DNA from: Prochloraceae cyanobacterium
GTDB taxonomy: Bacteria; Cyanobacteriota; Cyanobacteriia; Cyanobacteriales; JASJDA01
Direction of reading: 5' to 3'
Length of the DNA: 46,795 bases
Assembly (NCBI GenBank): GCA_030065755.1
Contig: JASJDA010000057.1
Coordinates: forward strand, 1-46,795
Positions 17,602 to 26,333 of this stretch are shown in pieces; within the stretch, counting starts at the first letter, position 1, and every line of letters starts with the position of its first letter. The translations under genes and the position numbers were made by a program. The notes beneath the pieces were generated by a model that was not told where the DNA came from, ran no database searches, and saw only the letters and a program-made list of their open reading frames with translations.

Positions 17602-18116
17602 AGACTTGTTAATCCTAGTAAGTTTGTGAGGATTATTGTTGCTAAATGTTACTCTTTGTAGAGTCAGTCTTTAGTTAAAAGATAAGCATACCCTAATAAG
17701 GACATTTTAAATACATAGAAGTAGTTAAGTAGATGAATCTATAAAACAAGTTAAAGATAGCTATGAAAATTAGGTAATCGACATTAGGATTCAAGTATAA
17801 ACGAGCAATTACTCACTCAACTAAGGAATGACAATCTCGGCATACTAACACTTGCTCGAAATTAGATGAGTCTGCACCTTTACCAACTACTTTAAAGAGT
17901 TAAGTTGCCCTAGGAAATAAAAAAAAGCCAAGGGCGATAAGCTCTTCAGGTCTTGGAAAAAATTAGGAGCATTGGCCAACGGGTGAAAATTTTAGGAATC
18001 TTTACATTTGATGTTCTTAATGGGATCTGAATAAGTCTGTTTTTGGGACGACCAAAAAATAAATTACCAACTAATTTTACGCATTTATCGTTTCGTTTGT
18101 TCATTAAGGAGAATAC
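17602..18116. other. 515-bp spacer between divergent DUF2808-like gene and pntA
   Basis: AT-rich, without a convincing gene on either strand. AAGGAG at 18107-18112 is the pntA ribosome site. Around 17918-17945 the minus strand could fold into a weak stem (CCAAG...CTTGG) followed by a run of T, possibly ending an antisense or leader transcript; the evidence is thin. Confidence 0.5.
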
Positions 18117-19724
18117 ATGACCGTAACCGTTGTGAAAGGAGTTGAAACGGGCGAACAATCTTCGCAAAAAAGAAAGATTGGTATTCCTAAAGAAGTATAT
18201 CTTAACGAATCTAGGGTCGCGGCTACCCCTGATACAGTTAAAAAGCTCCAAAAACTAGGTTTTGAAGTTTTAATCGAGTCTGGCGCAGGAGAAGCTGCTA
18301 ACTTCCCAGACAATGCCTACATTGAAGTAGACTGCCACGTAGTAGATACTGAAACTCTCTGGAGAGAAGCAGATATTGTCCTCAAAGTTCGGGCACCCCA
18401 GGAACATCCTACTCTGGGCAAGCACGAAACTGAGCTATTACCAGAAGGAAAAACCCTAATTAGCTTCATTTGGCCAGCTCAAAACCCAGAACTACTAGAA
18501 AAACTGGCAGCACGAAAAGCTACAGTAATAGCAATGGATGCGGTACCGCGCATCAGTAGGGCGCAAAAACTCGATGCCCTAAGTTCTATGGCTAATATAG
18601 CTGGCTACCGCGCAGTAATTGAAGCAGCAGAGAACTTCGGTCGCTTTTTTACAGGACAAATTACTGCAGCCGGTAAAGTCCCCCCAGCTAAAGTATTAGT
18701 TATTGGCGCTGGTGTAGCTGGACTGGCGGCGATCGGAACTGCAAAAAGTTTGGGGGCGATCGTTCGCGCTTTCGACACCCGTCTTGTGGTTAAAGAGCAA
18801 GTAGAAAGCTTAGGCGCTCAATTCCTCGAACTGCACTTCAAAGAAGAAGGTAGTGGTTCTGGCGGTTACGCTAAGGTAATGAGCAAAGAATTTATCGAAG
18901 CTGAAATGGCTTTGTTTGCTAAGCAAGCCAAAGAAGTGGACATCATTATCACTACAGCATTGATCCCAGGGAAAAAAGCTCCCTTGCTAATTACCAAAGA
19001 CATGGTAGAAAGCATGAAAGAAGGGTCTGTAGTTGTAGATTTGGCAGCAGAACAAGGCGGCAACTGCGAAGTAACTAAACCAGGCGAGGTCTATCGCTAC
19101 AATGGAGTTACGATCGTCGGTTTAACTGACCTACCCAGTCGCATGGCAAGTCAGTCAAGTCAGCTTTACGGAACTAATCTTTGCCATTTTCTCAAAGATC
19201 TCGGTGGTGCGGAAGATTACAAAATCGATCTCGAAGATGAGGTGGTTAGAGGTGCTTTAGTACTTCACGAAGGTAAAGTAACTTGGCCCCCACCCCAAAG
19301 AAAAGCCCCCGCAACACCACAAACTGCATCTAAATCTGCTGCAACTGGCGCTGTAAAACAAAAAGAAGAGAAAAAGTCTGGGGGACTGGGCAGTCTGTTG
19401 TGGATAATATTGGCAGGCTTAGCTCTATTGGGAATAGGCGTTGCCGCTCCCACTTCGTTCCTCTCTCACCTGACGGTGTTCGTTCTCGCTTGTTTTGTCG
19501 GCTGGCAATTGATTTGGAATGTGGCACCCGCTTTGCATACACCACTGATGAGCGTTACTAACGCTATTAGCGGCATCATTATTATTGGTGGAATGCTCCA
19601 GATTTCTGCAGGCATGACTTTGTCTGTAGCTATCCTGGGAGGCTTAGCGATTATGTTAGCAACGGTTAATATCGCTGGAGGCTTCCTAGTTACCCAAAGA
19701 ATGCTCAATATGTTCCGCAAATAA
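18117..19724 (+). CDS. pntA: Proton-translocating NAD(P) transhydrogenase subunit alpha (fused)
   Basis: A 535-residue subunit. Residues 20-400 are the NAD(H)-binding dI domain ([20 protein letters not shown], the Rossmann loop [20 protein letters not shown], and [18 protein letters not shown]). A Pro/Lys/Ala linker and three to four C-terminal membrane helices (about 425-530) form the dIIa part. In several bacteria these are two genes (pntAA, pntAB); here they are one. With PntB it couples hydride transfer between NADH and NADP+ to proton flow across the membrane. ATG at 18117 has AAGGAG upstream. pntB follows after 83 bp containing short TTAGTTG-type repeats. Confidence 0.95.
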   Translation: MTVTVVKGVETGEQSSQKRKIGIPKEVYLNESRVAATPDTVKKLQKLGFEVLIESGAGEAANFPDNAYIEVDCHVVDTETLWREADIVLKVRAPQEHPTLGKHETELLPEGKTLISFIWPAQNPELLEKLAARKATVIAMDAVPRISRAQKLDALSSMANIAGYRAVIEAAENFGRFFTGQITAAGKVPPAKVLVIGAGVAGLAAIGTAKSLGAIVRAFDTRLVVKEQVESLGAQFLELHFKEEGSGSGGYAKVMSKEFIEAEMALFAKQAKEVDIIITTALIPGKKAPLLITKDMVESMKEGSVVVDLAAEQGGNCEVTKPGEVYRYNGVTIVGLTDLPSRMASQSSQLYGTNLCHFLKDLGGAEDYKIDLEDEVVRGALVLHEGKVTWPPPQRKAPATPQTASKSAATGAVKQKEEKKSGGLGSLLWIILAGLALLGIGVAAPTSFLSHLTVFVLACFVGWQLIWNVAPALHTPLMSVTNAISGIIIIGGMLQISAGMTLSVAILGGLAIMLATVNIAGGFLVTQRMLNMFRK

Positions 19725-19807
19725 GCTCATTAGTTAATGGTTAGTTGTTGGTGGTTAATATTCCAACTGACAACTAACAAAGCCCCAACTAACAACAGAA
19801 ATAAACC

Positions 19808-21250
19808 ATGCCAAATAACGTACTAACAGTAGCCTATATCGGAGCTATTGCTCTATTCATAATCAGTGTGGGCGGTTTGTCTAACCAAGAAACAGCTCGC
19901 AGAGGCAATATTTACGGCATCATCGGTATGCTCCTAGCAGTTGTTGCCACAGCCTTAAATCCAGAGGTGGCTGGATACCCAATAATAATCGTAGCAATTA
20001 CGATCGGAGCCATTATCGGCGCGATCGGCGCTACTATCGTACCCATGACTGGACTGCCACAAATGGTGGGTCTTTTCAACAGTTTGGTGGGTCTGGCGGC
20101 GGTTTTAATCGGATTCGCTGAATACCTCAAGTTAGATTATTCCCTCTTAGGAGTGGATCTGACTATCCACAAGCTGGAAATTTATATCGGCGTGTTCATT
20201 GGCGCGCTGACTTTTACGGGTTCGGTAATAGCTTTTGCTAAGCTACAAGGTCTCGTCAGCAGCAAACCCCTAGTATTGCCAGGTCGTCATTGGATGAACC
20301 TAGCTATGTTCGTAGGTTCGATCGCTCTTGGATTTCAGTTCATGTCAGCAACTGGTCAAGAGGCTTTACTACCACTGTCAATTATGACTGGAATTAGCTC
20401 AATTTTGGGCATCCACATGGTAATGGCAATTGGCGGTGCTGATATGCCAGTGGTTATTTCTATCCTCAACAGCTATTCTGGTTGGGTGGGAACTGCTACT
20501 GGTTTTATGCTCTCTAACGACCTGCTCATCGTTACTGGCTCGATCGTTGGAAGTAGCGGTGCAATTCTGAGTTACGTAATGTGTAAAGCGATGAACCGCT
20601 CTTTTGCTAACGTCATCTTAGGTGGTTTTGGCGAAGGTGCAGGGGTAGTTGCAGCTCCTTCAGGCGATCGCCAAATTCAAGGGGAAGCAACACCAACCAC
20701 AGCCCAAGAGACTGCGGAATTGTTGGAAGATGCCAAAAATGTAATTATCGTTCCAGGCTACGGTATGGCAGTAGCTCAGGCACAATTTGAAGTATCTGAG
20801 ATTACTAAAACCTTGCGCTCTCGCGGTGTAGAAGTTCGCTTCGGCATCCACCCAGTAGCAGGAAGAATGCCAGGACACATGAATGTATTGTTGGCAGAAG
20901 CTAACGTACCTTACGACATTGTTCTGGAAATGGACGAAATTAACGAAGACTTCCCTAAAACAGACGTGGTGCTGGTAATTGGAGCTAACGATACTGTTAA
21001 TCCGAGTGCTCTAGACGATCCTACCAGCCCGATCGCTGGTATGCCAGTAATGGAAGTTTGGAAATCTGCCACTGTAGTTGTATTCAAGCGCAGTCTCGGT
21101 AGCGGTTATGCTGGCGTTGGCAACCCCCTATTCTTCAAGGAAAATACTTTGATGCTGTTTGGGGATGCTAAGAAAAATGTTGGCGCTGTCCTCCGAGAGT
21201 TAACTGAGTCCGAGCCTGAAATAATACAAGAAACAGTTCTCGTTAGATAG
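19808..21250 (+). CDS. pntB: NAD(P) transhydrogenase subunit beta
   Basis: A 480-residue partner of PntA. About nine membrane helices (residues 5-265, dIIb, the proton channel) precede the NADP(H)-binding dIII domain (about 305-475) with the motifs [37 protein letters not shown] and [13 protein letters not shown], and the lysine/arginine loop [15 protein letters not shown]. All are standard for active PntB. In cyanobacteria the enzyme maintains the NADPH pool, especially in low light or mixotrophy. No terminator-like stem is obvious right after the stop. Confidence 0.95.
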   Translation: MPNNVLTVAYIGAIALFIISVGGLSNQETARRGNIYGIIGMLLAVVATALNPEVAGYPIIIVAITIGAIIGAIGATIVPMTGLPQMVGLFNSLVGLAAVLIGFAEYLKLDYSLLGVDLTIHKLEIYIGVFIGALTFTGSVIAFAKLQGLVSSKPLVLPGRHWMNLAMFVGSIALGFQFMSATGQEALLPLSIMTGISSILGIHMVMAIGGADMPVVISILNSYSGWVGTATGFMLSNDLLIVTGSIVGSSGAILSYVMCKAMNRSFANVILGGFGEGAGVVAAPSGDRQIQGEATPTTAQETAELLEDAKNVIIVPGYGMAVAQAQFEVSEITKTLRSRGVEVRFGIHPVAGRMPGHMNVLLAEANVPYDIVLEMDEINEDFPKTDVVLVIGANDTVNPSALDDPTSPIAGMPVMEVWKSATVVVFKRSLGSGYAGVGNPLFFKENTLMLFGDAKKNVGAVLRELTESEPEIIQETVLVR

Positions 21251-21396
21251 TAGATAAATAGAAGTGGAGACGTAATAAGTTATGTCTCTACAACGGAAAG
21301 GGAGAAAGGGATAATTCTTTCCCAAACTAAAAATCAATAGATTTAGCTTAAAGGGGGAGAAGCCTTACGTCTGTACCTGTTAAGGGAGCGCGTGAG

Positions 21397-21490
21397 ATGA
21401 ATCCCCGATAAAAGTAGTGGGGACTTCATATCAATATTAACTGAAAGTTGATAAGATATGAAGACCAGCGCTACTTTTATCAATCTTCAT
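21397..21490. repeat. Long imperfect hairpin beside the tnpB remnant
   Basis: Arms 21397-21432 and 21455-21490 pair over about 36 positions. They include GATAAAAGTAG with CTACTTTTATC and CTTCATATC with GATATGAAG, and have a central mismatch block. Loop is 22 nt. It lies immediately left of the tnpB fragment and could be an IS end or a separate palindromic element. Confidence 0.7.
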
Positions 21491-21498
21491 TTGAGCGA

Positions 21499-21926
21499 GT
21501 TTTTAAAGTAGATATTTCTGGTAAAATATAGGTCTAGAACAAAACTCGCAAAATCTATCAATGACGCTGGTTGGGCTCAATTTCTTACTATCCTCGCAAG
21601 CAAAGCTGAAAAAGCTGGCTTACTAACGGTAGCAGTTAAACCCCACGGAACTACTCAAGAATGTTCTTGTTGTGGTCAAACTGTCAAAAAAGCGGATGCG
21701 ACCCAGCTCGAATTCACTTCGAGCTGGAACGCGCACCAAGCCAGCGTTATCCGATAGATGGCATTCATGTCCTCACTGTAACTTTGAAGCAGATAGAGAT
21801 CTCAATGCCGCGATCAATATAAAAAACCGTGCGGTGGGGCATCCCGTGCGTAAAGTTCACCGAGCATCCGAAGGGTTACCTGGAGTTGGTGAGAAGCCTA
21901 CACTGTATACGCCAGTATCAGTGTAG
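21499..21926 (+). pseudogene. tnpB: tnpB (IS200/IS605 family) C-terminal remnant, frameshifted
   Basis: Only the last part of a TnpB RNA-guided nuclease remains. The frame containing KLAKSINDAGWAQFLTILA, VAVKPHGTTQECSCCGQTVKK (first zinc-knuckle half) is joined, after a 52-nt insertion at 21695-21746, to another frame with ALSDRWHSCPHCNFEADRDLN (second CxxC and the catalytic Asp of the RuvC fold) and the tail ending at TAG 21924-21926. Before KLA the frame is also broken (stops near 21522 and 21528). TnpA is absent. Non-functional as a nuclease unless supplied from elsewhere. Confidence 0.9.
21695..21746. mobile_element. 52-nt palindromic insertion inside tnpB
   Basis: Deleting 21695-21746 restores a continuous TnpB sequence ...TVKK-ALSDRWHSCP. 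The insert is flanked by AGCG at 21691-21694 and 21743-21746, a likely 4-bp target duplication. Its core is a perfect 10-bp hairpin CCAGCTCGAA (21703-21712), loop TTCAC, TTCGAGCTGG (21718-21727), with weaker pairing outside (TGCG...CGCA). Composition is richer in G+C than the surrounding DNA. Confidence 0.75.
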
Positions 21927-21927
21927 G
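21897..21927 (+). ncRNA. Right-end hairpin of the IS200/IS605 element (possible omega-RNA 3' part)
   Basis: CCTACACTG-TATAC-GCCA-GTAT-CAGTGTAGG folds into a 13-bp stem with a single bulge, overlapping the end of the tnpB frame and followed by AGTATGTCAC, a layout usual at IS605 right ends. In active elements this region supplies the TnpB guide RNA scaffold; here it is probably a fossil. Confidence 0.6.
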
Positions 21928-21937
21928 AGTATGTCAC

Positions 21938-21980
21938 AGCTTGTCTCCAACTTCGTTACTGTTGAGACAAGCTATTTTTT
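21938..21980 (+). terminator. Strong intrinsic terminator after the tnpB remnant
   Basis: AGCTTGTCTCCAAC (21938-21951) pairs with GTTGAGACAAGCT (21961-21973) apart from one bulged base, followed by ATTTTTT (21974-21980). It has the stem and T-run of a rho-independent terminator on the + strand and could end transcription from pntB or from the element. Confidence 0.75.
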
Positions 21981-22094
21981 CGTTTATAGACTTGGAACTA
22001 AGCCAGAGATTATAATCTCCCTACCCCCTGCTCCCAAGCTCTTTCAGCACAGAATTTTTGCTTAACCGAACACTATTGGTTAACGGCGAGGGTG

Positions 22095-22988
22095 TCAAAT
22101 TTTCGCAGCAGTCAAAGAACCTTTTTCCAATAACAACCAAAAACCAGCAAAAGATTCCGATTCTGGGTTAGATTGTATTGCCAGGAAATGCAAGCCCCCA
22201 GCTTTTTTCTTAGCTTCTTCAAAGCCCTTAGCTTCGGCAATGGTTTGGGGATTGGTCAGATTAGCTAAAATCCAACTATCACTAGCCCCTGTTTCTAAGC
22301 GTACCCTAGGAAAAGTGCCGCTTTCAAACTGTAGAAAACCCATCTCTAAACCAGACATCCAGCCAGCCAGGGGAAGTGCCCTAGGAGAGAAAAAAATCAA
22401 TCCAGGAATGCGGGTTTCGGGGGAAACTCTTGCCATCTGCAGGGGAAAAGCTTCGCCAAAGCCAACATCCCACTCATCCATTTCTTCCAACGCAGAAGCT
22501 TCTAAACTGACAAACGCCCATTTATCTCCTTTATCTCCTCTAACAGCATCTGGTAAAGGAATAGCGTTCATTGCTGGATATTGCACTGAAGAAGATATGG
22601 CAGCTGCGGGGTCGTATCCTGGTTCCTGAGGATAAAAATCCGCCATCCTCTGTTCTATCCACTGATTTAAAGCGTAGGTACGACGGCTAGGATTGGCGGT
22701 TATTCCTGCATCTTCGCAGGCTTTGACAATCATATTATTCATCTGGCGGCGGAAAAAGCGGATTTTTTTTGGGCGTGAAGGTGCAGAGGCGATGGCTTTT
22801 TCTATAGCTTCTCGCAACCAAATGGAGTTTACGGTTTTATTTGAGCAAAATTGAGAATATTTGAACAGAGAATCTGGATTTTGCTTAATATCTAAGGGAC
22901 TCTCGCAGATTAGTACTTCCCATAACTTTTTGTTATTCTCGTCTAGAATCGGGCGCGAATAAAAATCTAATTCCCAAACTGTTCCCAT
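22095..22988 (-). CDS. Tab2/Atab2-family RNA-binding protein
   Basis: A 297-residue soluble protein of the Tab2 family (DUF1092), shared by cyanobacteria, algae and plants. Recognisable segments are the N-terminus MGTVWELDFYSRPILDENNK, ICESP, KIRFFRRQMNNMIVKAC, NPSRRTYALNQWIEQR and DKWAFVSLEAS. In Chlamydomonas and Arabidopsis the homologues bind psaB or photosystem mRNAs and promote photosystem I assembly, so a role in photosystem translation is likely but not shown for cyanobacteria. It is a single-gene unit next to nusB. Confidence 0.88.
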   Translation of the reverse strand: MGTVWELDFYSRPILDENNKKLWEVLICESPLDIKQNPDSLFKYSQFCSNKTVNSIWLREAIEKAIASAPSRPKKIRFFRRQMNNMIVKACEDAGITANPSRRTYALNQWIEQRMADFYPQEPGYDPAAAISSSVQYPAMNAIPLPDAVRGDKGDKWAFVSLEASALEEMDEWDVGFGEAFPLQMARVSPETRIPGLIFFSPRALPLAGWMSGLEMGFLQFESGTFPRVRLETGASDSWILANLTNPQTIAEAKGFEEAKKKAGGLHFLAIQSNPESESFAGFWLLLEKGSLTAAKI

Positions 22989-23075
22989 ATTATTCCATGT
23001 AAATCCGCTACTTCTTTACATCATAAGAGGAACTAAGACATCGATCGCGATTATTAATATGGTTAATTCGCGCAG

Positions 23076-23810
23076 CTATTTACTGGCTTTAACTTTGAGG
23101 CGATCGGTTACTCGGCGCAACACTCCGTTGATCAATCGATATCCTTCTTCGTCAGAGTAGCGTTTTGCCAATTCTACGGCTTCGTTAATTGCTACTTTTT
23201 TGGGAACGTCGAGATATAAAATTTCTGCTACTGCTATCTTGAGGATATCTCGGTCAATTTTAGGCAGGCGATTGAATTGCCAAGCAACCAAGTCGGCTTC
23301 TATTTTTTTTTCGATTTCCCAGTTTTGACGACTGATAGTAACGAGCAACTCTAAAGCATATTCCCGTACTTCATACTGAGACGATAGCTGGATAAATTCT
23401 GGCAACTCTATTGCATATCCCAGGCGGTTGATTGCTGTTTGGGCTAGTTCCAAGGCATCTTCTACCATTGCTTTGGCACTTTGTACTGAAATAGCGCGAG
23501 TTTCGCTTTCGTTGAGGCGATCGCTACCTCGCTTTACTTCTGCAGCAGCATTTTCTAAAGTATCTTGTATTTCGCTAACTAGAGTCCTAATGGCTGCTAA
23601 TACCAATCTATTTAACTGTTCTTTTTCTAGTTTTTCTATGTTAGCTTTTAGGCATTGCTCCATGAGTATTAATACAAACGGATGTAGCCCCGATTTAATC
23701 AACAAGGCTATAGCAACTATAACTATTTCTTTACTACTATCTATTGTTTGACTCAGGCTTAAAAGTACGAGTTCGCGGGATATACTACGGGTTTGTTTGC
23801 GGTACGACAT
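23076..23810 (-). CDS. nusB: Transcription antitermination factor NusB
   Basis: A 244-residue protein, about 100 residues longer than the E. coli form because of an N-terminal and central insertion usual in cyanobacteria. It begins [13 protein letters not shown]. The C-terminal NusB fold is clear (about residues 165-238): [58 protein letters not shown]. With NusE (S10) it binds boxA RNA in rRNA antitermination. It follows the DUF502 gene after 147 bp, an arrangement frequent in cyanobacteria. Confidence 0.92.
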   Translation of the reverse strand: MSYRKQTRSISRELVLLSLSQTIDSSKEIVIVAIALLIKSGLHPFVLILMEQCLKANIEKLEKEQLNRLVLAAIRTLVSEIQDTLENAAAEVKRGSDRLNESETRAISVQSAKAMVEDALELAQTAINRLGYAIELPEFIQLSSQYEVREYALELLVTISRQNWEIEKKIEADLVAWQFNRLPKIDRDILKIAVAEILYLDVPKKVAINEAVELAKRYSDEEGYRLINGVLRRVTDRLKVKASK

Positions 23811-23957
23811 ATTTTCACATTAGGTTAAACTTCCCATCCCCACTAGGTTCCGATCGACTTTATAAGGAAGTCCTTCTAGTTAAGTTAAGATACTATTGGA
23901 ACATTCCTTATTTTTTTATTGATTGGATATTTTAATCGGCGAGTTGGGTCAAATTTT

Positions 23958-24683
23958 TCATTTTTTTTCTTTTGAAAGGTCAGAAAGAGTTGTTTCCACG
24001 GATACTTTCTGATAAGAATTTTGTACCGAAACTGATAAAGAATTTTGAGAAGGCGTGGTGGAAGGACTGACTATACCCCCAGAGATTAGTACTTTGAAAG
24101 CATCTTCAATAGAAATCGAGAGCTCGATGGTTTCTTCTTCTGAGACCATAGCATACCAACCAGAGGTTGGATTGGGGGTAGTGGGAATGAAAATACTTAA
24201 CATTGGTTTCGACAGATGGGACTGAAATCGATCGCTGACTTTTCCTGTCACAAAACCAAGGGTCCAAATTCCTCGACGCGGATATTCCACCATTACTACT
24301 CGGCGAAACTTGCTTTTAGAATCTCTCAATAAGGTTTCTAAGATTTGCTTGAGAGTTTTATAAACCGACCCAGCTAAAGGAATCGCTTGCAACAACTTCT
24401 CACCAACATTTAGCAGCCATTGACCGACAATATTACGAGCCATTAAGCCTATCACTAGGATAAATATTATCGGTATGGTTAAACCTACTGAAACGTTGAT
24501 TATATTGGTCAGAACTGGATCGAGCTCGTGAAAGGGATTGAGCTGTTTGGGGATTTGAGTGAGAAGATTTATCACCCAGCTAGCTATAGTTATTGTGAGC
24601 CATATTGTTGTGGCTAGGGGGATTACTACTAGAAGACCTGCAATTAGGTCATTTTTTAAATCCTGCTTGAAGCGTTGAAGCAC
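23958..24683 (-). CDS. DUF502 family membrane protein
   Basis: A 241-residue protein with two membrane helices (about residues 12-38 and 65-90) followed by a conserved soluble domain. Motifs are LIAGLLVVIPLATTIWL, IPLAGSVYKTLKQILETL, FRRVVMVEYPRRGIWTLGFVTG and SIFIPTTPNPTSGWYAMV, the standard DUF502 pattern. The function is not known in bacteria; plant relatives (LCV/COV1) affect vacuolar trafficking. It lies directly upstream of nusB and is probably co-transcribed. Confidence 0.9.
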   Translation of the reverse strand: MLQRFKQDLKNDLIAGLLVVIPLATTIWLTITIASWVINLLTQIPKQLNPFHELDPVLTNIINVSVGLTIPIIFILVIGLMARNIVGQWLLNVGEKLLQAIPLAGSVYKTLKQILETLLRDSKSKFRRVVMVEYPRRGIWTLGFVTGKVSDRFQSHLSKPMLSIFIPTTPNPTSGWYAMVSEEETIELSISIEDAFKVLISGGIVSPSTTPSQNSLSVSVQNSYQKVSVETTLSDLSKEKK

Positions 24684-25050
24684 GGAGCACAGATTCTCCT
24701 TAAAATTGAATCATAATTTTTTTATCTTATGCTGTTTCCAGCTAAATCATTCAGCACAATCAAATATTCCTGTACCTATCTTGCTAATCTTAGATCGGCA
24801 ATCGGTTATTTTGGCTGGAGGAAAAACCTCAATCGCTACTTTGACATAGGAAATTTTGAGATTATTTTTACTTTTTTTAAAACTTGCAAATAACTATTAC
24901 AAGTTTTAACATTTAGCTTTTAATTTGCATCATGTTTAATTTATAATAACAGACTTTTAATTTTTATATTATCTGGAAAATCGGATCGAGGCTTGTGTGG
25001 GCGATCGCTGAGTATGAAAAGCAGCAAGGAAATGCGGTACGAGTTCCAAA
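24684..25050. other. 367-bp AT-rich spacer
   Basis: No gene seen. AAAACTTG (24879-24886) and CAAGTTTT (24900-24907) form an 8-bp stem with a 13-nt loop that could help end the hpsJ-like transcript, but neither strand has a proper U-run after it. The remainder should contain the DUF502 promoter. Confidence 0.5.
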
Positions 25051-25872
25051 TCATTGAATACTCATTCGTTTCAATCCTATTAATCCCAGCCAGCCAATGG
25101 CGCTGTAACCAATGGTTAGCATCAAACTAGTCAAGCTAATGCGCAGGAGGTTCGCCGTATTTCTAGTTTTTATTCGCTGGGTGGTTTCTAGCTTGGTAGC
25201 TCGCAATTGATTTTGCTGTTGCTCTAGCCTTTGTTTTAATCGATCTGGATCGGCTGCTAGGTTTTTCAAACTTTCCAATCGTTGTTTTTCTGCTTCTAGT
25301 TGCTGTCGCTGAGCTTGAGTTAAGGGTTGTCCTTGAAATTGACCGCTTTTTAGCACTTGGTTTACTTGTTGGATTCGATTGTCTACTTGTTGGGGAAAGT
25401 CTGGATTTTCTGATATGGCTTTGAGCCGATCGTATTGTTGTTGAAGACGACTTTCAACAGTGTCAGTTGTTTGCTCTATTCTTTGTATTTCGGCATTATC
25501 CCCAGTTTTGTTCATATTGATTAAGGACAAACCAGTGAAAAGCAAAAAAATTAGTCCTAAAAAGCTAGCAAACAAGAAAATCGGCAATCTCAAATCTGGA
25601 AATAAAGACTTTTTCCCTGAGTTGGAACTAGCAAAATAAATACTATCGATCCAATACCCTATTAGTAGCAAAGCTATTCCGATCGCGGGAACAATACCTC
25701 GATCGACAACGCTAACTATATATCTAATTTGCCATTGCACGCCATTTTGTTCGTTGAGTGCTTCAAAGGGAATTGCTAGAACGATCGCGTCGATCGCAAA
25801 ACCAAGTAGAAAAATAATCCCAATTATTTTGAGGCACAAAGATGTATATGGAGAAATATTCGAGCTATTCAT
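25051..25872 (-). CDS. HpsJ-like membrane protein
   Basis: A 273-residue protein with four membrane helices: about residues 10-32, 52-68, 92-115 and 245-268. Between the third and fourth lies a long coiled coil (about 125-235) rich in Gln, Arg and Glu, with RIQQVNQVLKSGQFQGQPLT and QRQQLEAEKQRLESLK. The layout and the start PYTSLCLKIIGIIFLLGFAIDA resemble the HpsJ family, described in Nostoc as needed for hormogonium polysaccharide; members also occur in unicellular strains with unknown role. TTGGAGG before the ATG is a good ribosome site. Confidence 0.7.
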   Translation of the reverse strand: MNSSNISPYTSLCLKIIGIIFLLGFAIDAIVLAIPFEALNEQNGVQWQIRYIVSVVDRGIVPAIGIALLLIGYWIDSIYFASSNSGKKSLFPDLRLPIFLFASFLGLIFLLFTGLSLINMNKTGDNAEIQRIEQTTDTVESRLQQQYDRLKAISENPDFPQQVDNRIQQVNQVLKSGQFQGQPLTQAQRQQLEAEKQRLESLKNLAADPDRLKQRLEQQQNQLRATKLETTQRIKTRNTANLLRISLTSLMLTIGYSAIGWLGLIGLKRMSIQ

Positions 25873-25939
25873 GAAAATACCTCCAAAGTTGGAAACTTCG
25901 CGTCTTTAGACCGAAGAAGAAAACGAGTAGGGGTTAAAA

Positions 25940-26045
25940 CCGCACTCCCCCCTGTCGGGGAAAGAAAAAACGCAGCCAATTTAATTTAAACTGATCAGCT
26001 AACTGAAGGTGAGGCACGAAGTCCCCCTATTTCAGTGGGGGGTGC
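25940..26045 (+). mobile_element. IS200/IS605-type end remnant with C/G hairpins
   Basis: Two short C-run/G-run stems occur: CCCC-TGT-CGGGG near 25948-25960, and TCCCCCTATTTCAGTGGGGGG near 26022-26042 followed by TGCTGACA. AAGTCCCC...GGGG-xxx-TGACA is the layout typical of IS605-family right ends in cyanobacteria. No tnpB coding remains directly in front of it. The 461-bp spacer otherwise contains the tnpB N-terminal fragment listed next. Confidence 0.4.
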
Positions 26046-26160
26046 TGACACTATTGGCAACTTCTCAATCTGCTTATCTTACCAAAATTTTGGGTTTAAA
26101 GCCTCGTCCTAGAAGGGCGACTTTATATTTTTCTGCTATATTATTATCGTAAGTGCAAAC

Positions 26161-26332
26161 GATAAAATAATTGTCTGCGAATCTAAACTAGAAGGAACAA
26201 GCGACCAATATGAACGGTTAGACCAAGCTGTTCGTACTGGTCGCTTTGTTGTATGACGATGCGCAGAGCGTATCTTCATACCCGCAACTACCTTTAATTC
26301 AAGCCCTTTTTACTTCGTCGAATTCACGTTTA
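26161..26332 (+). pseudogene. tnpB: tnpB N-terminal fragment
   Basis: The frame from 26161 reads KIIVCESKLEGTSDQYERLD then QAVRTGRFVV before TGA at 26254-26256, matching the usual start of cyanobacterial IS1341-type TnpB proteins. After a deletion, the stretch 26305-26332 reads SPFYFVEFTFT, and a near-identical stretch (QFYPVELTFK) appears again at 28201-28227. Everything between, about 1.9 kb, is unrelated and on the opposite strand. Confidence 0.7.
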
Positions 26333-26333
26333 C

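Noticed and set aside
17946-18251. 101-aa minus-strand frame overlapping the pntA start
   Set aside because: It lies across the pntA ribosome site and first codons, has no ribosome site of its own and an odd composition; it is a shadow of pntA.
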